Source of the DNA: Candidatus Moranbacteria bacterium CG_4_9_14_3_um_filter_45_14
GTDB lineage: Bacteria; Patescibacteriota; Minisyncoccia; Moranbacterales; UBA1568
Direction of reading: 5' to 3'
NCBI GenBank assembly: GCA_002790675.1
Contig: PFVP01000041.1
Location: 1-10,684, forward strand
Length of the DNA stretch: 10,684 nucleotides
The stretch's first letter is position 1. Each line of letters opens with the position of its first letter. Both the position numbers and the translations under genes were made by a program. Shown in pieces: positions 1 to 7,143 of the stretch. The notes below the pieces were generated by a model, which ran no database searches, had not been told where the DNA came from, and was given only the letters and a program-made list of their open reading frames with translations.

Positions 1-710
1 AAGATTTCTTTGCGATATTGACAGAGACATCCAGGCGTATTCTCTTTTTCGTCTTGCCTCTTTCACTTTTCATCATTATATTCCGCGCCCAGTTCGTGCG
101 TGTTATTCTCGGTACGGGGCATTTCGATTGGGAAGATACGATCCTCACTTTCGAGGTTCTGAAGTTTCTTGCCATCAGTCTTTTCGCTCAGAGCTTGATA
201 CCTCTCTTCGCTCGGGCATTCTTCGCTCTGCAGAATACCAAGACGCCGTTTTATATTGCTCTGTGGAGCGCGATAATACAGATTGTTCTCATTCCTTTCC
301 TGTTACCGGAATACTCTGTGCTCGGTTTGGCCATCGCTTTTTCAGTGGGTAGCATCTTGAATTTCGTGCTTCTCTATATCGCTCTGCGTAAAAGGTTGGC
401 GATGTGGAATGATCGAGAGTTTCTCATTCCTATACTCAAAATTCTTTTTGCTACGTTGTGCTCCGCTTTTATCGCGCAGGTTTCCAAATCGATTTTCGTT
501 TTGACCATCAACGAACTGGATACATTCGCCAAAGTGTTCTTACAGCTTCTGACCGGTCTGATCATAGGCGGTGTATCATTTGTCGTCATCTGTCACTGGC
601 TCAAAGTGGATGAACTCACGATGGTGAAACGCTTCCTCTTGTGCAAGATCTTGCGTCAGCCGGAAACAGCCGCCCTCGCCGAAGATCACCCGGAACGCGG
701 GGATTGGTAG
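1..710 (+). CDS. murJ: Lipid II flippase MurJ (MviN family), 5'-truncated
   Basis: The reading frame is open at the left edge (first full codon at 3), so the true start lies outside the window; the TTG at 18 is internal. About 235 C-terminal residues are visible. MurJ flips undecaprenyl-linked lipid II across the cytoplasmic membrane for peptidoglycan synthesis. The recognisable family signature is the stretch with FARAFFALQNTKTPFYIAL, which matches the conserved loop and helix of MurJ/MviN (R-x-FYAL-x-DTKTP). Roughly six hydrophobic helices remain, consistent with the last helices of a 14-helix protein. The tail after the last helix is short and hydrophilic (ending GDW). There is no strong terminator after the TAG-type stop, and a 340-base gap separates it from lepA. 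Family assignment is strong; the missing N-terminal half cannot be judged. Confidence 0.93.
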   Translation, partial: DFFAILTETSRRILFFVLPLSLFIIIFRAQFVRVILGTGHFDWEDTILTFEVLKFLAISLFAQSLIPLFARAFFALQNTKTPFYIALWSAIIQIVLIPFLLPEYSVLGLAIAFSVGSILNFVLLYIALRKRLAMWNDREFLIPILKILFATLCSAFIAQVSKSIFVLTINELDTFAKVFLQLLTGLIIGGVSFVVICHWLKVDELTMVKRFLLCKILRQPETAALAEDHPERGDW

Positions 711-1050
711 AATTTTGCAATTGGAATTGCGTTTCTGTGATCTACCCATTCAAGAATTTTTTGTTGGTTGCTCCACTTGTCTGAGACGGCTTTCTTTGAT
801 CGAAAAATTTCCTATGGATGCCGTAGAGTGAGGGAATATTTTTCGTGAGCAAGGAAAGCCGGTGAGCCTGCCTGTCGGCAGACAGGCCTGGAGCGGAAAA
901 AGATTGCTTGAATGTGGTAGAGCTATCGAGATAAAGAGCTTAAAATAGACAACGAAGGCTTGCTTTTGGTGCGTTTTTGCTTTACCCTGTGTAATACGGG
1001 TCTGTTTTACAACCCGTAAGCGTGCATGGAATGCACGCTATTACATTGGG
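711..1050. other. 340-base intergenic region between murJ and lepA
   Basis: No convincing coding frame, tRNA or rRNA is seen on either strand. It contains a short AT-rich inverted repeat at 717-730 (GCAATT/AATTGC, too weak to call a terminator), a GC-rich palindrome at 870-887, a possible but poor -10 (TAAAAT at 941-946, with no fitting -35), and the two-hairpin structure that runs up to and into the start of lepA (981-1055). The last two are entered separately. Confidence 0.6.
866..891. repeat. GC-rich intergenic palindrome (CCTG/CAGG type)
   Basis: The core is GCCTGTC (870-876), loop GGCA, GACAGGC (881-887), a perfect 7-bp stem. It is flanked by extra CCTG copies on both sides (867-870 and 886-889), so alternative pairings exist. 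There is no T-tract, so it does not look like an intrinsic terminator. From memory, CCTGCC/GGCAGG palindromes are common between genes in Parcubacteria-type genomes; this could not be verified here. It may be a dispersed small repeat. Confidence 0.5.
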
Positions 1051-1055
1051 GTGAA
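981..1055 (+). ncRNA. Predicted three-way-junction structure at the lepA 5' end
   Basis: Pairing by hand gives a compact fold. Outer stem P1 is TTTACCC (981-987) with GGGTGAA (1049-1055, one G-U), plus TGTAAT (990-995) with ATTACA (1040-1045). Hairpin P2 is ACGGGT (996-1001) with ACCCGT (1012-1017), extended inside by TGT/ACA around a TTT loop with a single bulged C at 1002. Hairpin P3 is GCGTGCAT (1020-1027) with ATGCACGC (1031-1038) and loop GGA. Junction linkers are 0, 2 and 1 bases. The GTG at 1051 lies inside P1, while the ATG at 1066 is 11 bases past it. It could be a structured leader of lepA or a REP-like palindromic DNA element. The pairing is directly visible; function is not. No known riboswitch class was recognised. 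Confidence 0.55.
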
Positions 1056-1065
1056 CCCTTACGGA

Positions 1066-2883
1066 ATGAATGAACATATACGACAACAGAATATCCGGAA
1101 TTTCTGCATCATCGCTCACATCGATCATGGCAAGTCTACGCTGGCAGATCGTCTTCTCGAACTGACCAAAACGGTGGAAGTACGTAAGATGAAAGAGCAA
1201 TTGCTCGATCAGATGGATCTTGAACGTGAACGTGGCATTACGATCAAACTTCAGCCGGTGCAGATGCATTATGAGTATAAGGGAGTGGAGTACAATCTCA
1301 ATCTGATCGATACGCCGGGACATGTGGATTTTCATTATGAGGTGTCTCGTTCATTGGCCGCTGTTGAGGGAGCAGTCCTCCTTGTCGATGCCACCAAAGG
1401 AGTTCAGGCGCAGACACTTGCCAATCTTTATCTCGCAGTCGAGCAAGGGCTGGAAATCATCCCTGTTATCAACAAAATCGATTTGCCGAATGCAGAAGTG
1501 GAGAAAACCAAAAAAGAAATCGTGCATATTCTTGGTTGCAAAGAAGAAGATATCCTGCTCGCTTCCGGCAAGACGGGTGTCGGCGTGCAGAAAGTATTGG
1601 AACGAGTGATCGATTTCGTACCGGCACCGAATGGAGATGAAGAGAAACTGTTTCGCGCGCTCATTTTTGATTCCGTCTACAATACGTACAAAGGTGTGGT
1701 GGCGTATGTGAAAGTGGTTGATGGCTCGGTGAAACGTGATGATATGCTCTATATGCTGGGTACGGAGAAAGAGGGAGTAACCGTGGAAGTCGGATCGTTT
1801 CATCCGGATCTCGTTCCGACTGATATATTGCGCGCAGGGGATATCGGTTATATCGCGACAGGACTGAAAGAGGTGGGGCATTGCAGGGTGGGGGATACGG
1901 TGACATGGAAACCCAAAGAGCGAGAAAAAATTCTTGCCGAACGTCTGCCCGGGTACAAAGAAATAAAACCGGAAGTATATGCTAGCTTCTATCCTGTCGA
2001 TGGCGATGATTATACATTGATGCGTGATGCACTCGATAAATTGAAATTGAATGACGCGGCATTCACCTTCGAACCGGAAAGCAATCAAGCTCTCGGCAGA
2101 GGCTTTCGCTGTGGTTTTTTGGGACTGCTTCATCTGGAAATCATTCAGGCCAGACTCCAACGTGAATTTGACCTCAGTCCGACGATTACGACACCATCGG
2201 TCGTGTATGAGATCGAACTCCACGGCGATTCCAATCGCATTCCGCTTTATTCGCCGACCAATCTGCCTGATCCGACCAGTATCGAAAAAATATATGAACC
2301 GTATGTCGCACTGTCTATCGTGACACCGAGCGAATATCTCGGAAATGTTCTCAGCCTGACACAATCGATTCGTGCGGAATACAAAAATACCGAGTATATC
2401 GATGAAGAACGTGTGCTCCTTTCTTTTGAGGCACCGCTTATGGATGTGATTGTGAATTTTCATGATGAATTGAAGAGCGCTTCTTCGGGATATGCTTCGA
2501 TGAACCATGAACCGATAGAATATCGCGTGAGTGATGTGGTGAAATTGGAAATCCTTGTCGCCAATGAACGCGTTGATGCTTTCGCACGGATGATTCCTCG
2601 CCGTGATGCTTACGGTGAAGGCAAACGAGTGGTGGAAAAACTGAAGGAAGTCATTCCAAAACAGAATTTTGCTGTGGCGATCCAAGCCGCCATTGGCGGT
2701 AAAGTCATCGCCCGCGAAACGATTTCCGCCTTTCGTAAGGACGTGACAGGAGGCTTGTATGGCGGGGATTTTTCGCGCAAGAAGAAACTTCTCGAGAAAC
2801 AAAAAAAAGGGAAGAAAAAGATGCGTGATATCGGTAAAGTGTCCATTCCAAGCAGCGCTTTCCTTGCCGTTCTCAAGAAATGA
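1066..2883 (+). CDS. lepA: Elongation factor 4 (LepA), ribosome-associated translational GTPase
   Basis: LepA/EF4 binds ribosomes and acts in back-translocation or late initiation/assembly. The product is about 605 residues, the usual family length (near 600). Counting from the ATG at 1066: P-loop AHIDHGKS at 17-24, switch I RGIT near 56-59, DTPGH at 82-86, NKID at 136-139, and a G5-like ASGKTG near 167. Domain II and the EF-G-like domains follow, with the LepA hallmark FRCGFLGLLHLEI and the family-specific C-terminal domain carrying YGGDFSRKKKLLEKQKKGKK. The GTG at 1051 is an in-frame alternative adding five residues; the ATG was preferred because LepA proteins normally start a few residues before IRNF-IIAHIDHG and because the GTG lies in a predicted stem. 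Neither start has a good SD. One small oddity is His instead of the common Ser in GHVDFHYEVSRSL. It stands between murJ and a promoter for the next run of genes. Confidence 0.97.
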   Translation: MNEHIRQQNIRNFCIIAHIDHGKSTLADRLLELTKTVEVRKMKEQLLDQMDLERERGITIKLQPVQMHYEYKGVEYNLNLIDTPGHVDFHYEVSRSLAAVEGAVLLVDATKGVQAQTLANLYLAVEQGLEIIPVINKIDLPNAEVEKTKKEIVHILGCKEEDILLASGKTGVGVQKVLERVIDFVPAPNGDEEKLFRALIFDSVYNTYKGVVAYVKVVDGSVKRDDMLYMLGTEKEGVTVEVGSFHPDLVPTDILRAGDIGYIATGLKEVGHCRVGDTVTWKPKEREKILAERLPGYKEIKPEVYASFYPVDGDDYTLMRDALDKLKLNDAAFTFEPESNQALGRGFRCGFLGLLHLEIIQARLQREFDLSPTITTPSVVYEIELHGDSNRIPLYSPTNLPDPTSIEKIYEPYVALSIVTPSEYLGNVLSLTQSIRAEYKNTEYIDEERVLLSFEAPLMDVIVNFHDELKSASSGYASMNHEPIEYRVSDVVKLEILVANERVDAFARMIPRRDAYGEGKRVVEKLKEVIPKQNFAVAIQAAIGGKVIARETISAFRKDVTGGLYGGDFSRKKKLLEKQKKGKKKMRDIGKVSIPSSAFLAVLKK

Positions 2884-2891
2884 TTCCGGCT

Positions 2892-2920
2892 TTGCTCTTT
2901 GCGGTTATTTTATGTATAAT
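2892..2920 (+). promoter_or_regulatory. Probable sigma70-type promoter for the thioredoxin-led run
   Basis: A perfect TATAAT at 2915-2920 has TTGCTC (2892-2897) exactly 17 bases upstream. The -35 shares only TTG with consensus, but the spacing is ideal. Transcription would begin near 2926-2928, 12-24 bases before the candidate thioredoxin starts. It falls in the only gap between lepA and the following closely spaced genes. Confidence 0.55.
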
Positions 2921-2950
2921 AGAGACATAATATGTTTTATGAATAATGTT

Positions 2951-3262
2951 ATGGCGATAGAGTTTACGAAAGAGAATTTTGAGGCAGAAGTTTTGAAAAG
3001 TGACAAGCCGGTTTTGGTTGATTTTTGGGCACCGTGGTGCGGGCCTTGTCAGATGATGGGTCCGGTTATCGAAGAGCTCTCTATTGAAATGACGACGGCC
3101 AAGATCGGCAAGTTGAATGTCGATGAACACCCTGATATTGCTCAGACGTACGGCATTATGTCTATCCCTACACTCAAGGTCTTCAAAGATGGAAAGGTCG
3201 TGAAAGAATTCGTAGGCGCCCAAGCAAAAGATAAATTGAAGAACGAAATAGAGAGTCTCTAA
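2951..3262 (+). CDS. trxA: Thioredoxin
   Basis: A small cytoplasmic thiol-disulfide reductase. From the ATG at 2951 it has 103 residues, normal for single-domain thioredoxin. The active site WCGPC is at 29-33 in the typical context VLVDFWAPWCGPC, the buried Asp is at 24, and the cis-proline is P73 in SIPTLKVFKDG, so all catalytic elements are present. An in-frame ATG at 2939 would add MNNV; 2951 was chosen because family members commonly start MA-x-EFT-x-NF, but neither start has an SD. The frame is open further upstream into the end of lepA, which is not meaningful. It follows its own probable promoter and is 39 bases before yjbQ. No thioredoxin reductase gene is in the window. Confidence 0.96.
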   Translation: MAIEFTKENFEAEVLKSDKPVLVDFWAPWCGPCQMMGPVIEELSIEMTTAKIGKLNVDEHPDIAQTYGIMSIPTLKVFKDGKVVKEFVGAQAKDKLKNEIESL

Positions 3263-3301
3263 ACAAGAGGTTTCGAAGGTTCGTCGTTAAAAATAAACAG
3301 T

Positions 3302-3742
3302 ATGAAAATTCATAAAGAAAAAATCGATTTGGAAAGCAAGACCCAGATTGAGTTTATGGATATTACTGACAATGTACAGGAAATCGTCGATCGTTCGGGT
3401 ATACGGGAAGGGCAGGTGCTTGTGTTCGTGCCCCATACGACTATGGGGGTTGCCATCAATCACAATGAATCGATGCTCATCCAGGATTTTATGCGTATTC
3501 TGTACAAGGCTGTTCCTGTCGATGATCATTATTCCCACGATCTTTTCGAACTTCGTCGTGAGTCCACTTCAGACGGACGGAGCAACGGCCATTCTCACTG
3601 CAAAGCCATCCTTCTCGGAAACAGCGAGACTATTCCCGTGGAGAAAGGCAAATTGTTCCTGACAGAGCGACAAAGTATTTTCGTCGTAGAGTTCGATGGT
3701 TCCCGCAAGCGAGACATCTTTATCCAGGTAATCGGATTATAG
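3302..3742 (+). CDS. yjbQ: YjbQ / UPF0047 family protein (secondary thiamine-phosphate synthase type)
   Basis: The 146-residue product has the whole UPF0047 fold signature: HTTMGVAINHNES at 45-57, a loop with DDHYSHD at 74-80, then NGHSHCKAILLGNSETIPV at 95-113 and IFVVEFDGSRKRDIFIQVIG at the end. Members of this family, E. coli YjbQ among them, have weak thiamine-phosphate synthase activity, but their physiological role is unclear, so that name should be taken as a family label. The length is normal (130-150). The start is an ATG without SD. It lies 39 bases after thioredoxin and 12 bases before pcm, suggesting cotranscription. No thiamine biosynthesis gene is nearby. Confidence 0.9.
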   Translation: MKIHKEKIDLESKTQIEFMDITDNVQEIVDRSGIREGQVLVFVPHTTMGVAINHNESMLIQDFMRILYKAVPVDDHYSHDLFELRRESTSDGRSNGHSHCKAILLGNSETIPVEKGKLFLTERQSIFVVEFDGSRKRDIFIQVIGL

Positions 3743-3754
3743 TTTCCAGTATTT

Positions 3755-4381
3755 ATGGAGAGCGGACTTATTGAAATTCTTATTCGCAATGGGTATCTCA
3801 AATCAGAACTGATCATCCGGGCATTCAACGAGATCACTCGTGCGGATTTTGTGCCGTCAGAGTTCGAGGAGCAGGCAGGTGCAGATATAGCTCTTCCTAT
3901 CGGTTTTGGACAGACGATCAGTCAGCCATCGACGGTTGCGATTATGTTCGAACTGCTTGATCCCAAGCCGGGACAGCGGATATTGGATATCGGTAGTGGG
4001 TCAGGGTGGACGAGCGCGCTATTGGCGCATATTACCGGAGACAAGGGTAAAGTTATAGCTGTTGAAATTCTTCCGGAATTGCATGCTATGACGCAGTGTA
4101 ACGTAGAAAAATTCAATTTTGTGCGTTCCGGACTTGTGAAGTGCATCTTGGGCGATGGGAATGAGGGCTATGCACCATTACAGCCGTATGATCGCATCCT
4201 CGTTTCTGCCGGTGCCGATGAAGTTCCCATAGCATTCAAGAAGCAATTGAAAATCGGAGGGAAGATGGTCATTCCTATCCACAATTATCTCGTGTATCTT
4301 GAGAAGCGCGGAGAAAACGATTTTTATAAAGAAGCATTTCCCGGATTCGTTTTTGTCCCTCTCATTCAGAAGTCATTTTAA
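3755..4381 (+). CDS. pcm: Protein-L-isoaspartate O-methyltransferase
   Basis: A SAM-dependent repair enzyme that methylates isoaspartyl residues formed by deamidation of Asn or isomerisation of Asp in ageing proteins. The 208-residue product has the family-specific GQTISQP at 52-58, SAM motif I ILDIGSGSGWTSALLA at 76-91, an acidic residue after the next strand (VEILPE near 103-108), GDG at 133-135, and the late strand GGKMVIPI at 168-175. This is the standard layout and length (about 210). The start is the first ATG, 12 bases after the yjbQ stop, with no SD. It lies 11 bases before mltG. The CMT-like C-terminus is complete. Confidence 0.95.
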   Translation: MESGLIEILIRNGYLKSELIIRAFNEITRADFVPSEFEEQAGADIALPIGFGQTISQPSTVAIMFELLDPKPGQRILDIGSGSGWTSALLAHITGDKGKVIAVEILPELHAMTQCNVEKFNFVRSGLVKCILGDGNEGYAPLQPYDRILVSAGADEVPIAFKKQLKIGGKMVIPIHNYLVYLEKRGENDFYKEAFPGFVFVPLIQKSF

Positions 4382-4392
4382 TTTTTTCGCGT

Positions 4393-5406
4393 GTGCGCAT
4401 ATTCCTTATCATCGCTTTGACACTTTCGCTTCTCACCGTCGGGGCATTCTTTTATCTTTCCTACGCAGAAGGGCATTCGTATGGCGTGAGAAAAGACAAT
4501 CAACGTTTTGAAGTGAATCAGGGGGAAAATGTTTTCAGTTTATCAGAGCGTTTGGAAAGTTCCGGCCTTATCGCTTCACGTTTCACCTTTATGTGGCACC
4601 TCGCTCGCACAGAGAAGACTCGTTCGCTCGTCGCCGGAACATATAGTTTGAATGGCAGTTTGACCGTTACAGAAATCGCTTTTATGATCACTGAAGGCAA
4701 GGTAATTTCTCGTGATATCAAGGTAACATTTCCCGAAGGGTGGAATAGCAAGAAGATGTCAGCGCGATTGACAGCCAACGATCTCCCCGGAGCGGATTTT
4801 CTCGCTCTCGTACAGAAACCCAAACCGGAATGGAGACAGAAATACGATTTTTTTGCAGACGCACCTGCCGATACATCTCTCGAAGGTTTTCTTTTCCCGG
4901 ATACCTATTTTTTCGATCCGGAGGCTTCTGCCGAAGTTATTATTGAGAAGATGCTTGTGAATTTCGGCAAGAAGTTTGATGTACCGCTCCGTCAGTCCGC
5001 CATACGACAGAAACACAGCATCTATGAAACAGTGACGCTCGCCAGCATCATAGAGAATGAAGTAAAATCGATGGAAGATCGCAAGAGAGTCGCCGATATC
5101 TTCCTTCGGAGAATTTCCGTCGGTCAGGCATTGCAGAGTTGCGCGACACTCCAGTATATTCTCGGTGTCGACAGGACACAGTATTCTTTCGATGAAACGC
5201 GGACACCTTCACCATACAATACCTACATCAACACTGGCTTTCCTCCAGGACCGATCGGGAACCCTGGACTGGTTTCGTTTCAGGCGACCCTTGCTCCGGA
5301 GAGCAATCCCTATTTCTATTTCTTGAGTGATCCAAAAACAGGGAAAACTATTTTCTCTGTCACCTACGACGAGCACGTGAACAACAAAAACCTCTACGGA
5401 TTGTAA
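4393..5406 (+). CDS. mltG: Endolytic murein transglycosylase MltG (YceG-like)
   Basis: A membrane-anchored lytic transglycosylase that cleaves nascent peptidoglycan strands and sets glycan length. The 337-residue product has an N-terminal membrane helix (about 3-23), a LysM-like/YceG N-domain (about 37-105, with QGENVFSLSERLESSGLI), then EGFLFPDTYFF at 164-174 and the catalytic segment TLASIIENEV, with E221 matching the catalytic Glu of E. coli MltG (ASIVEKE). The ending SPYNTYINTGFPPGPIGNPG and the C-terminal TYDEHVNN are typical. The start is GTG at 4393, giving a helix directly at the N-terminus; no ATG alternative and no SD are seen. With murJ upstream, it shows active peptidoglycan synthesis. 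Gaps of 11 and 23 bases tie it to its neighbours. Confidence 0.95.
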   Translation: MRIFLIIALTLSLLTVGAFFYLSYAEGHSYGVRKDNQRFEVNQGENVFSLSERLESSGLIASRFTFMWHLARTEKTRSLVAGTYSLNGSLTVTEIAFMITEGKVISRDIKVTFPEGWNSKKMSARLTANDLPGADFLALVQKPKPEWRQKYDFFADAPADTSLEGFLFPDTYFFDPEASAEVIIEKMLVNFGKKFDVPLRQSAIRQKHSIYETVTLASIIENEVKSMEDRKRVADIFLRRISVGQALQSCATLQYILGVDRTQYSFDETRTPSPYNTYINTGFPPGPIGNPGLVSFQATLAPESNPYFYFLSDPKTGKTIFSVTYDEHVNNKNLYGL

Positions 5407-5429
5407 GTTGCCGATATTGCTCTTGTAGT

Positions 5430-6533
5430 ATGAAAATAGCGCTGGTGCATGATTATTTGGTGCAATACGGTGGAGCAGAGCGTGTACTCGAAGCCTTTAC
5501 CGAACTTTTTCCGTATGCGCCGATTTATACCCTGATTTATGATCGTGAGGCGATGCATGGGATATTTGAAGACAAACGGATCTATACATCGTTTCTCCAA
5601 AATCTCCCATTTTCACGCAAACGCCATCGTTTCTTCCCGCCACTGATGCCACTTGCCATCGAGCAATTCGATTTCAGCAAATATGACATCGTGCTGTCGG
5701 ATTCATCGAGCTATGCCAAGGGCATCATCACTCGTCCCGAGACACTGCATATCTGCTATATGCACACGCCAATGCGGTATGCCTGGGATGATTGTCAGAA
5801 ATACACCCAAGACTTCGGTTTCCCAGAGTTCATCAAGCGACTGGTGCCATTTTTTATGAGTCCGATCCGTCTCTGGGACAGATCATCAGCTGATCGCATC
5901 GATCATTTCTTGACGAACTCACATTTCGTCGCGAAGCGTATCAAAAAATATTATCAGCAGGACGCTCAAGTCATCCATCCTCCTGTCAATGTCGATCGTT
6001 TTCACGTTTCAGAAACACACGAGGATTATTTCCTCATTGTCGGCCGTCTTATCGCCTACAAACGGCACGATATTGCTATCGAAGCATTCAATCGTTTGAA
6101 ATTGCCACTCAAGATCATCGGTCGTGGACCAGAGATGGATCGCTTGAAAAAAATGGCCGGATCGACGATAGAATTTCTTGGCCGGGTATCGGAAGAAGAT
6201 CTGCCAGGGTATTATGCCAAATGTCGCGGATTTGTTTTCCCCCAAGAAGAAGATTTCGGTATTGTGGCTATCGAGGCGATGGCGTCCGGACGACCGCTCA
6301 TCGCATATCGGGTGGGGGACATCGTCGAACATTTGGAGGAGGGCAAGACGGGTGTATTCTTCGATGAACAGACATCAGAGGCTATTGTCCGTGCCGTAGA
6401 GCATTTTCGTGACACTGACTATGATCCTGAGTATATCAGGAACAAGGCCGTTCCTTTTGACAAAGAACGATTTAAGGCTACAATGAAGGACTACATAGAG
6501 AATGCCGTAAACAAGCATCTACAACAGAGATAA
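5430..6533 (+). CDS. Glycosyltransferase family 4, WbaZ-like
   Basis: A GT-B, retaining glycosyltransferase that probably adds a sugar (mannose in characterised relatives) from a nucleotide donor to a lipid-linked surface glycan at the inner face of the membrane. The 367-residue product starts MKIALVHDYL and has GGAERV at 14-19, typical of the WbaZ-like GT4 group, the donor-binding segment GRLIAYKR at 205-212, and the E-x7-E motif E274/E282 in EEDFGIVAIEAMASGRPLIA. Length and both Rossmann domains look complete. The start is an ATG 23 bases after mltG with no SD. It is separated by one base from the Wzz-like gene, and a second GT4 follows, so it belongs to a polysaccharide assembly set. Donor and acceptor cannot be told from sequence. 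Confidence 0.9.
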   Translation: MKIALVHDYLVQYGGAERVLEAFTELFPYAPIYTLIYDREAMHGIFEDKRIYTSFLQNLPFSRKRHRFFPPLMPLAIEQFDFSKYDIVLSDSSSYAKGIITRPETLHICYMHTPMRYAWDDCQKYTQDFGFPEFIKRLVPFFMSPIRLWDRSSADRIDHFLTNSHFVAKRIKKYYQQDAQVIHPPVNVDRFHVSETHEDYFLIVGRLIAYKRHDIAIEAFNRLKLPLKIIGRGPEMDRLKKMAGSTIEFLGRVSEEDLPGYYAKCRGFVFPQEEDFGIVAIEAMASGRPLIAYRVGDIVEHLEEGKTGVFFDEQTSEAIVRAVEHFRDTDYDPEYIRNKAVPFDKERFKATMKDYIENAVNKHLQQR

Positions 6534-6534
6534 T

Positions 6535-7143
6535 ATGGAACTCAAGGAATATATCGATATTTTCAGAAAACAGATTAAATGGTTTTTCATAACTGTTCTT
6601 GTGTTCGTTTTTGTCGCCGGTGTGTGGCAGAAAAATCAATCCGAAAATTTTCAGGCGACACTGCTCCTCAACATCGGACGTGCCGGTGTTCAGAACACGC
6701 CAGATTATACGTTTGATGGTTTTTATCGTTTGCAGGCAGATGAGCGATTTTCTGATACGGTGGTACGTTGGCTCAGTTCTCCACGTGTGGTAGAGGATAT
6801 CTACACTGCTGTTGGCATCGATGCGAAAGCTCTGAGTACGCGGACACTCAGCCGTACTTTCAGAGCTAAACGTCTTTCTTCACAAATGATAGAAGTGACC
6901 TATGGCAACGCGGATGAAAAAGTATTGCGAAAGATCTCCGGCGCCACTATCATCACTCTCAATCAGTATACGGACAGTCTGAACAAAGAGAGCAAAGAGT
7001 CGAATTGGTTTGTTGTGATAGGCAGTGACCCGGTGATTCGCGATGTGCGTATCGCATTTCTTTTCGCTCTAGCTGTGGGACTGATGTTCGGAATCTTTGT
7101 TGGATTCTGGGTAGCTTTGATAAAACATTATTTTTCAAAATGA
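6535..7143 (+). CDS. Short Wzz-like chain-length determinant protein
   Basis: The 202-residue product has the Wzz/polysaccharide co-polymerase topology: MELKEYIDIFRKQIKW, an N-terminal membrane helix (about 15-32), an extracytoplasmic segment of about 140 residues, and a second helix near the C-terminus (about 173-197) ending in a short basic tail. Such proteins control length or export of surface polysaccharides. It is clearly shorter than classical Wzz (about 325), and the proline-rich stretch usually found just before helix 2 is reduced to SDPVIRD. No tyrosine-kinase domain follows. The position between two GT4 genes (1 base after one, 4-base ATGA overlap with the next) supports the role and suggests translational coupling. 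Assignment rests on topology and context more than on strong motifs. Confidence 0.72.
   Translation: MELKEYIDIFRKQIKWFFITVLVFVFVAGVWQKNQSENFQATLLLNIGRAGVQNTPDYTFDGFYRLQADERFSDTVVRWLSSPRVVEDIYTAVGIDAKALSTRTLSRTFRAKRLSSQMIEVTYGNADEKVLRKISGATIITLNQYTDSLNKESKESNWFVVIGSDPVIRDVRIAFLFALAVGLMFGIFVGFWVALIKHYFSK

Noticed and set aside
717..730. Inverted repeat GCAATT-GG-AATTGC after murJ as a terminator
   Set aside because: The stem is short and AT-rich with almost no loop, and the following GTTTCTG is not a T-tract.
711..1050. tRNA or known riboswitch in the murJ-lepA gap
   Set aside because: No cloverleaf arms, T-loop motif or CCA-type end could be found, and the structure at 981-1055 does not match a riboswitch consensus that I can recall.
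1351..2802. Long open frame on the minus strand (483 codons) inside lepA
   Set aside because: It is antisense to a complete, well-conserved LepA, and its translation is rich in His, Phe, Ile and Arg with no recognisable motif, as expected from the reverse complement of Asp/Glu/Lys-rich codons.
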